NCBI GenBank assembly: GCA_000992695.1
Contig: LBUS01000006.1
Location: 1 to 64,000, forward strand
Direction of reading: 5' to 3'
Origin: Candidatus Peregrinibacteria bacterium GW2011_GWF2_38_29
GTDB taxonomy: Bacteria > Patescibacteriota > Gracilibacteria > UBA1369 > UBA12463
DNA length: 64,000 bases
The notes beneath the pieces are model-generated. The model saw only the letters and a list, made by a program, of their open reading frames with translations, did not search any database and was not told where the DNA came from. This document shows positions 8,914 through 18,925 of the stretch, one piece after another. Within the stretch, counting starts at the first letter, position 1; each line of letters begins with the position of its first letter. Both the position numbers and the translations under genes were made by a program.

Positions 8914-10340
8914 TGAATAACAAGGCTAAACAATTAACAAAGTACGTAATCATTGGAATATTTTTGATATTAACGCTCATGCCATTTATACAAATGCATT
9001 TTGGCATGTTCAAAGCTGGTTTCCTGGAAGAAAAAAGACTAAAAACTCAAATCCCAAAATTCAACATAGAAAACTTAAAAAATGGCTTGTTTATGGAGCA
9101 ATTTCAAAAATATTTTAATGATAATTTTGGATTCCGAGAAACACTAATAAAAATAAACAACATAGTAGACTACAACATTTTTAACAGCACTAATAACGAT
9201 AAGGTTGTTATAGGAAAAAACGATTATTTATTTTACACGGACTATCTTGAAGGCTATGACAAAAGATCTTTACTCACAGACAAAGAAATATCTGAAATTG
9301 TAAAAAATATATACACATTCCAAGCGGAACTGAATAAAAAAGGTATAAAATTTCTTTTTGTAATTACTCCGAATAAAAGCACGATTTATCCGGAACTTAT
9401 GCCGTTTACGTGTGAAAAATGCGATCATAATCACACTGAATTTTTAAAAGAATTAAACAAACAAAACGTAAATCATGTTGACCTGATTCAGTCTTTATCA
9501 AGTTATAAAAATAAATATTCGATTTACTACAAAAGAGATAGCCACTGGAACTACATCGGAGCATTCATAACGGCAAAAACAATAATAAATTATTTATCGG
9601 ATATAAACATAGAAAATGACGTAATATATAAAAATGTAGAAAATCAGAATGGGGACTTGGACAATTTACTTGGAATCCCGACTCAAAAAGAAACGAATAC
9701 AATCCCTGAGATAAAAAACCATAATCACGAAAAATTACCGCCAATCATGCTCTATGGAGACAGTTTTGCGGAAAATCTTGATTATTATATAAATGAATAC
9801 TCAACAAACTTTACAAGCATACGCATATCCATACCAAAGAACTCTTTAGAAAATTACAATATAAAAAATACAAAAATAGTAATTTTCGAAATAGCCGAAA
9901 GGTCTTTAGCCAGATTGAAAGAATATCAATTCGGTAATTTCGAAAATCAAACAAGAATACCATTTGAATCTTATCAATATACAGACCTGGACATGTCAAA
10001 TACAAAAGCTATAAGTTATGACATAAAAACAAATGGCAGAAAAAACAGCGCAATATCTCCAACCGGAGAAAACCCTTCAATGTCTTGGGACATTCCAAAG
10101 CCGGAATACGCTGATTATTTGCAAATAGATTTTCTATTACCGCCAACGGAATCAAACGCCGAAATCGAAGCAACGTCAGAAAACAATAAAACAATCGTGA
10201 AAACAATAAAATTCAAACCGGAAATGACACGATATATAATAAATATAAAATCGCCAAATAAATTAAAGGTCATTACGATAAAAACCGATGGAAAAACCGG
10301 ATATATAACAAGATCCATAAAACTAATGCATAAAATATAA
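8913..10340 (+). CDS. AlgJ/AlgX-like SGNH-type O-acetyltransferase partner
   Basis: Start overlaps stop of MBOAT gene; N-terminal TM; FNDNFGFRETLIKINN; FVITPNKSTIYPELMP; YKRDSHWNYIGAF; MLYGDSFAENL. Confidence 0.8.
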   Translation: MNNKAKQLTKYVIIGIFLILTLMPFIQMHFGMFKAGFLEEKRLKTQIPKFNIENLKNGLFMEQFQKYFNDNFGFRETLIKINNIVDYNIFNSTNNDKVVIGKNDYLFYTDYLEGYDKRSLLTDKEISEIVKNIYTFQAELNKKGIKFLFVITPNKSTIYPELMPFTCEKCDHNHTEFLKELNKQNVNHVDLIQSLSSYKNKYSIYYKRDSHWNYIGAFITAKTIINYLSDINIENDVIYKNVENQNGDLDNLLGIPTQKETNTIPEIKNHNHEKLPPIMLYGDSFAENLDYYINEYSTNFTSIRISIPKNSLENYNIKNTKIVIFEIAERSLARLKEYQFGNFENQTRIPFESYQYTDLDMSNTKAISYDIKTNGRKNSAISPTGENPSMSWDIPKPEYADYLQIDFLLPPTESNAEIEATSENNKTIVKTIKFKPEMTRYIINIKSPNKLKVITIKTDGKTGYITRSIKLMHKI

Positions 10341-10343
10341 TAT

Positions 10344-11306
10344 ATGAAACTCTTAATCACAGGCGGCGCCGGATTCATGGGCTCAAATTTCGTCCATTAC
10401 ATCCTAAAAAAATACCCGGATTATCAAATCGTTAATCTGGATAAGCTCACTTATGCCGGAAACCTGGATAACCTGCGCGATATTGAAAAAAATCCAAATT
10501 ATACATTTATAAAAGGCGATATAACTGACGAAGCGCTTGTCGATAAGCTTTTCCAAGATCACAAGTTCGATACGGTTATAAATTATGCCGCAGAAACACA
10601 CGTGGATCGCTCAATAACGGGCCCGCGCGACTTTGTCATAACCGACGTTGTCGGCACTTGCACGCTGCTTGAAGCCACAAAAAAGCATAACGTAAAAAAA
10701 TACGTTCAAATCAGCACCGATGAAGTATACGGAAGCATAAATAACGGCTCTTTTAACGAGATTTCTCCGTTTATGCCAAATAGTCCTTATAGCGCCTCGA
10801 AAGCGGGCGCAGACCACCTTTGCAGGGCTTATTTTGTAACCTACAACCTACCTGTAATCGTCACGCACTCGTGTAACGTCTTTGGTCCGTATCAATATCC
10901 AGAAAAGGTCATTCCCCTTTTCATCACAAATCTCATGCGCGGACTCAAGGTTCCGCTTTATGGTGATGGAAAAAATGTTCGCGAATGGATTTATGTTGAA
11001 GACCACTGTATTGCAATCGATGAAATTTTACATAAGGGTAGAATCGGCGAAGTTTACAATATTGGCACCGGAAACGAAATTCAAAACATAGATCTTACAA
11101 AAATGGTTTTTGAAAAAATGGGCGCAAATGAAGATCAAATTGAATATGTAAAAGACCGTCTTGGCCATGACAGACGCTATTCCGTAGATTTTTCAAAACT
11201 AAAAAATGAACTTGGCTGGACTCCAAAATTTTCCTTTTCAGAAGCGCTTTCAGAAACGATTAATTGGTATAAAAAAAACGAATCGTGGTGGAAAAAATTA
11301 ATTTAG
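10344..11306 (+). CDS. rfbB: dTDP-glucose 4,6-dehydratase
   Basis: MKLLITGGAGFMGSNFVHYILKKYPDYQIVNLDKLTYAGNLDNL; AAETHVDRSI; STDEVYGS; YSASKAGADHLCRAY. Confidence 0.93.
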   Translation: MKLLITGGAGFMGSNFVHYILKKYPDYQIVNLDKLTYAGNLDNLRDIEKNPNYTFIKGDITDEALVDKLFQDHKFDTVINYAAETHVDRSITGPRDFVITDVVGTCTLLEATKKHNVKKYVQISTDEVYGSINNGSFNEISPFMPNSPYSASKAGADHLCRAYFVTYNLPVIVTHSCNVFGPYQYPEKVIPLFITNLMRGLKVPLYGDGKNVREWIYVEDHCIAIDEILHKGRIGEVYNIGTGNEIQNIDLTKMVFEKMGANEDQIEYVKDRLGHDRRYSVDFSKLKNELGWTPKFSFSEALSETINWYKKNESWWKKLI

Positions 11307-12181
11307 GATTTGTAATAGTCACATACAACAGCGCGGATTGCATTGGTCGTCTTCTTCAAAGTTTACCGACCATAAAAAACGTTATAGTTATAGACAATAA
11401 TTCAACGGATAAAACATGTGAAATTGTTAAAAGCTTTGGCTGTGAATTAATTGCAAACAAGCACAACCAAGGATACGGAGCAGGCGTTAATCAAGGCATA
11501 AAGCTCTTATACGATAAATGTGATTATTTCTTCGTTTTAAACCCGGATATTATTATAAAATCGTTGAAACTCGACATAATTGATTTGCAAAAATACGGCA
11601 TAATCCAACCACTTGTACTTTTGCCAAACAGAAACGTAAACGTGGAAGAACTAAAAATGAATGTTCTTGGCTTTGTATACCCATTAAACTACAACTGCAC
11701 TCCTAAAATAAAATCAAAAAAAGAAACTACATTTTTCAGCGGCTCAGCCTTCGTTTTGAATAAAAAAACGCTCAAAAAAGTCGGATATTTTGATGAATCT
11801 TTATTTTTATATTATGAAGACGTCGATTATGCAATCAGATGCAATAGTGCAAATGAAAAAATCCTATTTAATCCAAATATAATTGTCGAACACGACTATA
11901 AAAATTCGATTGGCAACAAAAATAAAAAAAAATGGATCTTGAAAAATCGCAAAATTATCGCAAACAGATATTTTAAAAATATTTGGCGTAAATTACTTTT
12001 TATCAAAAAACAAAAACAAGACTTACACACTTTAACGGAAAATGAAAAAAACGTATTTACCGCTTATATAAAACCGGAGCTCCTTCTTGGATTCCACACA
12101 AAACAATTTTTTAAAATCACACGCCTACTAATAAACGTAATCGCAATCCCCTATTCGTTTATTATAAAACTTTTTATTTAA
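11285..12181 (+). CDS. Glycosyltransferase family 2 (rhamnosyltransferase-like)
   Basis: FVIVTYNSADCIGRLLQSL; IDNNSTDKT; FFSGSAFVLNKKTLKKVGYFDESLFLYYEDVDYAIR. Confidence 0.88.
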   Translation: MVEKINLGFVIVTYNSADCIGRLLQSLPTIKNVIVIDNNSTDKTCEIVKSFGCELIANKHNQGYGAGVNQGIKLLYDKCDYFFVLNPDIIIKSLKLDIIDLQKYGIIQPLVLLPNRNVNVEELKMNVLGFVYPLNYNCTPKIKSKKETTFFSGSAFVLNKKTLKKVGYFDESLFLYYEDVDYAIRCNSANEKILFNPNIIVEHDYKNSIGNKNKKKWILKNRKIIANRYFKNIWRKLLFIKKQKQDLHTLTENEKNVFTAYIKPELLLGFHTKQFFKITRLLINVIAIPYSFIIKLFI

Positions 12182-13227
12182 ATCTTAACTCTTCCTTGAA
12201 GCGCGGACCCGCGACCTTTCAAAATTATTTCAACAAAATATCTAAAATATTTTTTAAGAAAAAACTTCTGTTTTCGCAAGATGTACCAACTTGAAACATG
12301 TTTATGCTTCATTCGGGCTCGTCTTTCTTTCAAAATAGCCTTCAAATTTCGCAAAAATACAAATCTGGAATGAAGAAAAAGCCTAACGATTTCAAATTTT
12401 AAAAATATTAAATTCGTTAAAATGACAGAGATATCGCGAAATATAAAAAATGGCATATTCAAAAGCAAAACCAAAGCCGGAGTGTTATAAAAATATGCTT
12501 TAAGAAGATTGCCCTGAGATCTTAAAGCATACGCATAATTTCTGACTTTTTTAATCGAAGCATTAACCTTGTGATAAATAATCGATTTTGGCTCATAAAC
12601 ACATTTCCAACCATACAAGATACATCGCATAGACAAATCCGCATCCTCGTAATTTAAAAAAAACGATTCGTCGAAAAGCCCGCATTGCTTAAGTGTCTCA
12701 ACTCGATAAAGACTATCAGCACCGCACGCTCCCAGAATTTCACATCTTCCATTTAATTCTTCGCGCTTAAATCCCCTTCCTCTCGGCACAAAATCACCAC
12801 AATTCAAAAAATCGTGCCCCGCGTTTTCAATCAAATGGCGATTAGCATATTGTAAAGATAATCCCGCAACAACGCCTATCTTTAGATCTTTCTCAGCGGC
12901 TTCAACGGCTTTATTTAAAAAATCCGGCTCAACGATCGTGTCGTTATTCAAAAAATAAATATAATCACTCTTATTTTCTTTCAAAACATACCTGACAACA
13001 AAATTATTTCCACCCGCAAAACCCAAATTTTCTTTGCTAATAAAAGTGCGCAATTTTTCCATTTTAAACTCAAAAATTGCCTTAGACTGGCTTTCTTCCG
13101 AACCATTATCTATAAGCAGAATTTCAAAATTCGGATATACACATTTTTTCAAAGAGCCAAGACACTCAATTGTATCTTGCAGTCCATTATAATTAATCAT
13201 TACTATGGAAACTTTCGGAAAATTCAT
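12178..13227 (-). CDS. Glycosyltransferase family 2
   Basis: VSIVMINYNGLQDTIECLGSL; LLIDNGS; YIYFLNNDTIVEPDFL; GLFDESFFLNYEDADLSMR. Confidence 0.9.
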   Translation of the reverse strand: MNFPKVSIVMINYNGLQDTIECLGSLKKCVYPNFEILLIDNGSEESQSKAIFEFKMEKLRTFISKENLGFAGGNNFVVRYVLKENKSDYIYFLNNDTIVEPDFLNKAVEAAEKDLKIGVVAGLSLQYANRHLIENAGHDFLNCGDFVPRGRGFKREELNGRCEILGACGADSLYRVETLKQCGLFDESFFLNYEDADLSMRCILYGWKCVYEPKSIIYHKVNASIKKVRNYAYALRSQGNLLKAYFYNTPALVLLLNMPFFIFRDISVILTNLIFLKFEIVRLFLHSRFVFLRNLKAILKERRARMKHKHVSSWYILRKQKFFLKKYFRYFVEIILKGRGSALQGRVKI

Positions 13228-13235
13228 AATAAAAT

Positions 13236-13613
13236 TTACTTATCTTTTTTTAAAACCCTATCAATATCATAGCTATCTAAAGCCGCCTTTCGCGTTAAGT
13301 CCGTAATTTTTTTATCTATATGCTCAACAACAACAAATGTACGAAAAAATGCATAGGTTAAAATTATCAACCATATTGCGAAAAATCCACTGGTACCGCT
13401 TTTAACGCCAAAAACTTGCGCAATGTAGTCTATAATAAAAGGGAAAAATGCAAGTCCGCCAATAACTCCCCACGTTACAACCCAAACAATAAGTTCTTTC
13501 AAAGTTCTTTCATGCCTTCTATATCTTGAAATCATTTTAAGAATCATTACTAAACAAAAAATCGTAGTAATAAGTTGATATAAAGCAAACCCATGAAAAG
13601 TAAAAACATTCAT
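13236..13613 (-). CDS. DUF2304-like small membrane protein
   Basis: 125 aa with 3 predicted TM segments ending FVVVEHIDKKITDLTRKAALDS; sits next to a polyprenyl-phosphate-type GT2. Confidence 0.65.
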   Translation of the reverse strand: MNVFTFHGFALYQLITTIFCLVMILKMISRYRRHERTLKELIVWVVTWGVIGGLAFFPFIIDYIAQVFGVKSGTSGFFAIWLIILTYAFFRTFVVVEHIDKKITDLTRKAALDSYDIDRVLKKDK

Positions 13614-13615
13614 AT

Positions 13616-14287
13616 TTATCTCATTAATGATCTAACAATTAATTTAAACCCTGTTTCAAGCCCATGGGCAAAGTTTTGACCCTTTAACTTCGTATAATCG
13701 GTGTAAGAAACCTTAACCGGCACTTCAATAAAACTTAAATGGGTTTCTTTAATTTCACGAAAAATCTCGGAACAATATTCAAACCGATTTGCGGTAATCC
13801 GAATTTTTTTAGCCGCTTCTCGACTAAAAACCTTTATGCCGGATTGACTATCGGTTGAATAAATTCCTGATATCAAATAAGTAAGAAGATTTCCAATTTT
13901 ATTAAACATTTTACGGCTAAATGGAATTTTCTGCTTATTTAAAAAGCGTGAACCTATCACAACATCATATTTTCGCTTTAAAATCGGTTCGATTAAACGC
14001 TCTATATCGTTCGCAAAATGCTGGCAATCCGCATCAAAAGTCACAATCGCGTCTGCGCCGTTTTTTAATGCAAAATCAATGCCGGTTTGCGTTGCCGCAC
14101 CAACACCACAATTAATAACGTGCTTTACGGCACTTGCACCGGCCCTTTCCGCCTCTTCAAAGGTTTTATCCGAACTACCATCGTCCACAACCACAATATG
14201 GTCATACCCGTGCGTTTTTAAATCATGCACAGCGCGACTAACTGTTTTTGCCTCATTGTAAGCCGGAATGACTATAAAAGTTTTCAC
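13616..14287 (-). CDS. Glycosyltransferase family 2 (polyprenol/dolichol-phosphate sugar synthase-like)
   Basis: TFIVIPAYNEAKTVSRAVHDL; IVVVDDGSSDKTFEEAE; VTFDADCQHFANDIERLIEPI; VIGSRFL. Confidence 0.9.
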   Translation of the reverse strand: MKTFIVIPAYNEAKTVSRAVHDLKTHGYDHIVVVDDGSSDKTFEEAERAGASAVKHVINCGVGAATQTGIDFALKNGADAIVTFDADCQHFANDIERLIEPILKRKYDVVIGSRFLNKQKIPFSRKMFNKIGNLLTYLISGIYSTDSQSGIKVFSREAAKKIRITANRFEYCSEIFREIKETHLSFIEVPVKVSYTDYTKLKGQNFAHGLETGFKLIVRSLMR

Positions 14288-14361
14288 GGCGTTAGTTTAT
14301 ACCTTCAAAAACCAATCTGCAATATTTGTGCTAAAATACTCTCGAATTAACAACCCTCACA

Positions 14362-16311
14362 ATGAAAAAACTTTTGATCTTAATACCGTTTGCAATAACA
14401 TTTGTTTTTGCAATATTATATCGTGGCGGAATCTCATTGCACAGCCATTTTTTATGGGCCGGACTATTATTTATACCGGCGTTAACGCTTTTATTTACGC
14501 ACAATAAAATTAAGCAACAAGACAAAAAAAGCCTATTCGCAAACATTTTTCTTATACTTTTTGTTGCAACATTTCTCTTATCAATTGCACTCGCACCAAT
14601 AAACAGCTTTGGAATATATGATTTTTTGACATATATAAGCGGAGCAGTAACGTTTTTAATAATCAGCCAACTTTCATTAAGTCAAAAAACACTTGATAAA
14701 GGGTTTACATTTTTAGTCGCATCAGCATCAGGATTAAGCCTTGCAGGACTCATCTTTTATATTTACCTATCACCAACTCGCCTATTCTCAACATTTGTTG
14801 ATTTCAATATGCTCGCCGTATCTTTTCCAAACGCATTCGCACTATTTTTACTTCTAATTATTCCAATAACAATTTATAAACTTTTGAATGCGGAAGGTGC
14901 AAAATTGAAACTTTATACAATCGCAACGATGCTTCAACTTTCAGCCTTCATTCTAACGTTCTCAAGGACATCATGGCTAATGCTTATCATTGCAGGAATT
15001 ATTGCAATCATCATTCTTATCAAAAAATTAAAAACATCAAAAAACTTTTTAATCTTAAGCGGAAAACGCATAGCATTCACATTATTGATAGCATTGCTTT
15101 TGGCTTATGGATGCTCGCTTTTCAGATCTATAAATCACGAAACGCAAAACCCATACAGCAAAATAACATTCCAAGCCGACGAAGGAAAAACTTCATACAC
15201 AGACCGATTAAACCTGTTTGGAGCTTCAATGAAAATCTTTTCGGAAAATCCATGGATAGGATATGGACCTTCAGCTTTTGATCAAATTGCAAAAAATCAT
15301 CAACACAACTTGTATTTAAAAATCGCTAACGATAGCGGAGTTTTTGCGCTCGCATTTTTCATCGCATTCTTAATCTTCATCGCTCTATCAATTAAAAAAC
15401 TAACACCGGAAATAATAGTCTTAGGAACGTCTATTCTACTTGCACTCGGTCAAAGCGAGATGGATTTTAATTTAAATTTCGTATCAAACTCATTATTATT
15501 TTGGGGATTTTTAGGAATAATCGCATCCCTATCTCAACAAAACAAAATTTCCAAAAAGCTTACGCCTGGATATAAAAACCCGTATATCATTTTAGCCGCA
15601 TTGTTTAGCCTTATTTTACTATTCGTATCCGCGCATGAAGGATTCTATAAATTAAGATACAAAGAAGGCCAAAGTTTATATAAAAATGGTAAATACGAAG
15701 ACGCGTTAATAAAATTCGAGTCCGCCGAACCGCTATTCTTCAAGCAAGATTTAAATTATTTAATTGGCAAAACATACATTCGAATGTCCAAGAAAGCTCC
15801 ACCTTATTCAAACTTAGGAATAAGATTTTTATCAAAGCTTCCACAAAATGAAAAATCAATTGCCGTAAAAACGGTAATATACGAATTATGCCTTATTAAT
15901 GAAAAAAAAGAATGTCTAACATGGGCAGTTCCGGAGCTTAAAAAAATATATGAATACACAAAATCAAACTTAAATTTAAATAAAAATGTTCGCATTTATT
16001 ATGACTATTTAACGGCTTTATATAAATCCAGATTAGACTACGAAATCAAAAATCTTTTACCGGAAATCCATGCATTTTTAGATCAATATCAAGTTGCAAT
16101 AGAACATAATGAACAGCTCGCAATAACTAGCGAAAACCCGGGATATGCTCTAAAAATACACGATCTTATTATTGATTTCGCAAAAAAATTCAAAGAAAGC
16201 GAATCTGAAATAAACAAATTAACACTTACAAAGGCAAGATTAAACCGCGCAATAAATAATGAAACAAGAAAATACAAAACCCTCTACGGCCAAGACCCGG
16301 AAGTTGAATAA
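14362..16311 (+). CDS. O-antigen ligase/polymerase-like membrane protein with C-terminal TPR-like region
   Basis: Polytopic N-terminal two-thirds; MKIFSENPWIGYGPSAFDQIA...HQHNLYLKIANDSGVFAL resembles Wzy_C; C-terminal helical region YKNGKYEDALIKFESAEPLF. Confidence 0.75.
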   Translation: MKKLLILIPFAITFVFAILYRGGISLHSHFLWAGLLFIPALTLLFTHNKIKQQDKKSLFANIFLILFVATFLLSIALAPINSFGIYDFLTYISGAVTFLIISQLSLSQKTLDKGFTFLVASASGLSLAGLIFYIYLSPTRLFSTFVDFNMLAVSFPNAFALFLLLIIPITIYKLLNAEGAKLKLYTIATMLQLSAFILTFSRTSWLMLIIAGIIAIIILIKKLKTSKNFLILSGKRIAFTLLIALLLAYGCSLFRSINHETQNPYSKITFQADEGKTSYTDRLNLFGASMKIFSENPWIGYGPSAFDQIAKNHQHNLYLKIANDSGVFALAFFIAFLIFIALSIKKLTPEIIVLGTSILLALGQSEMDFNLNFVSNSLLFWGFLGIIASLSQQNKISKKLTPGYKNPYIILAALFSLILLFVSAHEGFYKLRYKEGQSLYKNGKYEDALIKFESAEPLFFKQDLNYLIGKTYIRMSKKAPPYSNLGIRFLSKLPQNEKSIAVKTVIYELCLINEKKECLTWAVPELKKIYEYTKSNLNLNKNVRIYYDYLTALYKSRLDYEIKNLLPEIHAFLDQYQVAIEHNEQLAITSENPGYALKIHDLIIDFAKKFKESESEINKLTLTKARLNRAINNETRKYKTLYGQDPEVE

Positions 16312-16933
16312 AAAACCTGCAAGCAAACCGCTCCTCTTAATCGGCACAAGCAATCCTGGAAAATTCAACGAAATAAAAGAAGTTTTACACGGATTACCAT
16401 TGAAATTCATAATGCCGCAAGATCTGGGAATAAAAGATTCTCCGCATGAATCAGGCAAAACATACAAAGCAAACGCAAAAATAAAAGCAAAATTTTATTT
16501 TGAAAAATCAGGCGGAATAAATACGCTCGCAGAGGACTCCGGAATTGAAATTCATGCACTCCCAAACGCGCTCGGCCACAAAACGCGCAGATGGGGCAAA
16601 GGAGAAAAAGCATCAGACGCAGAATGGCTAACGCATTTTCTAAAACAAATGAGTCGTGTATCGGAATCAAAAAGAACTGCTGAATTCAAATGCACAGCCG
16701 TTTTAATTTGGAATAAAAAAACTCACATTTTCGAAGGATCCTGCAAAGGAAAAATAACACACGGGCCTGAGGCACCAATTTTAAAAGGGCTCCCCCTCTC
16801 TTCGTGCTTTAGGCCTGATGGTCAAAAGAAAGTTTATGCAGCGCTTTCCGCGCACGCCAAAAACAAAATCAGCCATAGAGGACAAGCGACATCTAAGGCA
16901 AAAACTAAACTAAAAAAACTATTATTATTTTAA
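16259..16933 (+). CDS. rdgB: Non-canonical purine NTP pyrophosphatase (RdgB/HAM1 family)
   Basis: LLIGTSNPGKFNEIKEVL; LAEDSGIEI; C-terminal KISHRGQA; overlaps 3' end of preceding gene. Confidence 0.85.
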   Translation: MKQENTKPSTAKTRKLNKKPASKPLLLIGTSNPGKFNEIKEVLHGLPLKFIMPQDLGIKDSPHESGKTYKANAKIKAKFYFEKSGGINTLAEDSGIEIHALPNALGHKTRRWGKGEKASDAEWLTHFLKQMSRVSESKRTAEFKCTAVLIWNKKTHIFEGSCKGKITHGPEAPILKGLPLSSCFRPDGQKKVYAALSAHAKNKISHRGQATSKAKTKLKKLLLF

Positions 16934-16981
16934 CGTTTGAACTTTATCGTTCATTTAGATTTTGAGCTTTGGATTTTGTAA

Positions 16982-18376
16982 TTATTTTTCTATCTTCCTC
17001 CACTCTCTCGTCTCCCATCTAAGTCCACTTAATTCTCTATATGTGAACACTTCTGTGCCATCGTTCTTAATATTCACAGCCAAATTCACAAGCTGATTAA
17101 TTTTATTAACTTCCGCGCTATCAACTTTTCTTGGTGGCAAAACTTTTTCAAGAACAGCTTTTCTAAAAGCATTCTTATATTCTTCACTGAAATCCGCAAT
17201 ATATGTAACTCTCGAATAAACATTTGTACCAAAATAAATCGCAATACCAACTGCAATAACAACTATGACCGCAAAAACCGAAATCACCGCGCCTTGAACC
17301 CTTCTCCACAAGTCACCAAAACTAAACGGCTCTTCATCGGAGAATTGCTCTTGCTGAACTTGTTCCGGAACAGCCTCAAATCGCGACTCCATATCCATAT
17401 CTTGCGTAATTTGAGCCATTGGTTGAAAGCCTGAATCTGGTTGAAATTCCGGCTCCGGTTGAAATTGCTGCTCTGGTTGAAAAGAAGCTTCAGGATTAAA
17501 TTGAACCGATTCCTCCGGCTGAAATCGCTCTTCAGCTTGAAAAGCAACCTCCGGTTGAATTAATTGCTCAGATTGAAGTTCAGGCTCCAGTTGAACGGAT
17601 TGCTCTGCTTGAAATTCAGACTCTGCTTGAAAAGAAGCCTCAGGATTAAACTGAGCAGGCTCTTCCGGCTGAAATTGCTGCTCAGGACGAAATTCGACTT
17701 GCGCTTCTTCCGCAGGCTTTCTATCAAACATGTTTTGATTATTTTTTTCTTGCGAAAGCTTCATAACGTTTTCCTTAATTTGGTCTTTTAAACCGGCATT
17801 TTCGGTAATATTTATCGCAAGCTTAATGCTATCAAAAAAATTATTCACATTCCCAAAATAATTTATATGTTTTCCGGCTCCGGACGAAGCGGTAACAAGT
17901 AGCTCACGAACCTTTTGAAGCACATCATATATTTTTCTTGGAGCTTCTTTTGGGTGCATTTGAATCGTTTTAACGATTTCCGAATCAGTCATTTCTTCAA
18001 AAAACTTTAACCATAAAACTTCACGCTCAAGCACGTCCAGGTGCGAAACAAGCTCAAACATAGCCTGTGGAATCATTGCGCTTTCACCACCGGCATCAAC
18101 TTTAAAAGTATTCTGCAAAAAAACCGGTCTTTTGGTCCCACCGGAAACGCTTCCAGGCACAACAATTGGCTCATTTTTAACCAATTTCCAAGAATAGCTA
18201 TACATAAAAGGCAAAAACGGATAAACCGCCATAGGCTCAATATCAGCCTTCTCATAAACATACAAAAACAACTTTTCCATCATCTCGCGCACCTTCACGT
18301 CATCATATATTCTAAGCGTAAAATAACGATACGCGTCCAAGAAATAACGATCATATAATTCATTAAAATCAGCCAT
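16982..18376 (-). CDS. Sigma-70-like (region 2/region 4-like) protein fused through an E/Q/P repeat linker to one TM helix and an extracytoplasmic tail
   Basis: FNELYDRYFLDAYRYFTLRIYDD...; LDVLEREVLWLKFFEEMTDSEIVKTIQMHPKEAPRKIYDVLQKV (region-4-like HTH); repetitive FQPEEPAQFNPEASFQ segment; TM AVISVFAVIVVIAVGIAIYF. Confidence 0.65.
   Translation of the reverse strand: MADFNELYDRYFLDAYRYFTLRIYDDVKVREMMEKLFLYVYEKADIEPMAVYPFLPFMYSYSWKLVKNEPIVVPGSVSGGTKRPVFLQNTFKVDAGGESAMIPQAMFELVSHLDVLEREVLWLKFFEEMTDSEIVKTIQMHPKEAPRKIYDVLQKVRELLVTASSGAGKHINYFGNVNNFFDSIKLAINITENAGLKDQIKENVMKLSQEKNNQNMFDRKPAEEAQVEFRPEQQFQPEEPAQFNPEASFQAESEFQAEQSVQLEPELQSEQLIQPEVAFQAEERFQPEESVQFNPEASFQPEQQFQPEPEFQPDSGFQPMAQITQDMDMESRFEAVPEQVQQEQFSDEEPFSFGDLWRRVQGAVISVFAVIVVIAVGIAIYFGTNVYSRVTYIADFSEEYKNAFRKAVLEKVLPPRKVDSAEVNKINQLVNLAVNIKNDGTEVFTYRELSGLRWETREWRKIEK
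17407..17700 (-). repeat. Degenerate tandem repeat encoding [FQ]QPE-rich linker inside the sigma-like gene
   Basis: Recurrent FQPEEPAQFNPEASFQAE / FQPEESVQFNPEASFQPE units; DNA shows repeated ttgaaa...tc(t/c)ggctgaaattg. Confidence 0.8.
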
Positions 18377-18405
18377 ATTTTTTATAAATTTGTAAAAAGG
18401 AGTTT

Positions 18406-18434
18406 ATTGTAAATCTTATGATGCAATATGTCAA
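18406..18434 (-). promoter_or_regulatory. Sigma70-type promoter for the sigma-like gene
   Basis: Minus strand TTGACA-17 nt-TACAAT; -10 about 30 bp from the start codon at 18376. Confidence 0.65.
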
Positions 18435-18506
18435 GACCGAAATCTTACCTTAACCTCTTAAAAAAATTATAATGAAAAAGATTTAAAACTTTTAACCAAA
18501 AACAAA

Positions 18507-18920
18507 ATGGAAAATCATCCACTAATTCGAAAAATATACCTTTACGGATTTGCTCTTTTAGGGCTTGTTCTTCTCGTTATCGGCAGCGTTGGCTTTGTAA
18601 ATATGGGACTTAAAGCATTCGTATTTACACAAGCGGATGAATATCAAAGACAAACAAGTAAACAGTTTCCGTATCCGGCTTGCGGAATTGAAAAATACGC
18701 AACCGCCACGACAAGCAAAACAACGCTCGTTTTAACAGAAGAAGAAAAGGCCACGTTCACAAATTTCCTGGTCGATTACAAAAACTGGAAAGATTCTCCA
18801 CAGATTGATTATGTCACATCACAGCGCCACCAAGATGCGGCAATGAATCTTGCATTGATTTTGATTGGTTTACCGCTTTATCTTTACCACTGGATTGTTA
18901 TAAAACGTGAAAATAAATAA
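18507..18920 (+). CDS. Small membrane protein of unknown function
   Basis: 137 aa, TM helix at each end flanking a hydrophilic loop. Confidence 0.6.
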   Translation: MENHPLIRKIYLYGFALLGLVLLVIGSVGFVNMGLKAFVFTQADEYQRQTSKQFPYPACGIEKYATATTSKTTLVLTEEEKATFTNFLVDYKNWKDSPQIDYVTSQRHQDAAMNLALILIGLPLYLYHWIVIKRENK

Positions 18921-18925
18921 TCACA

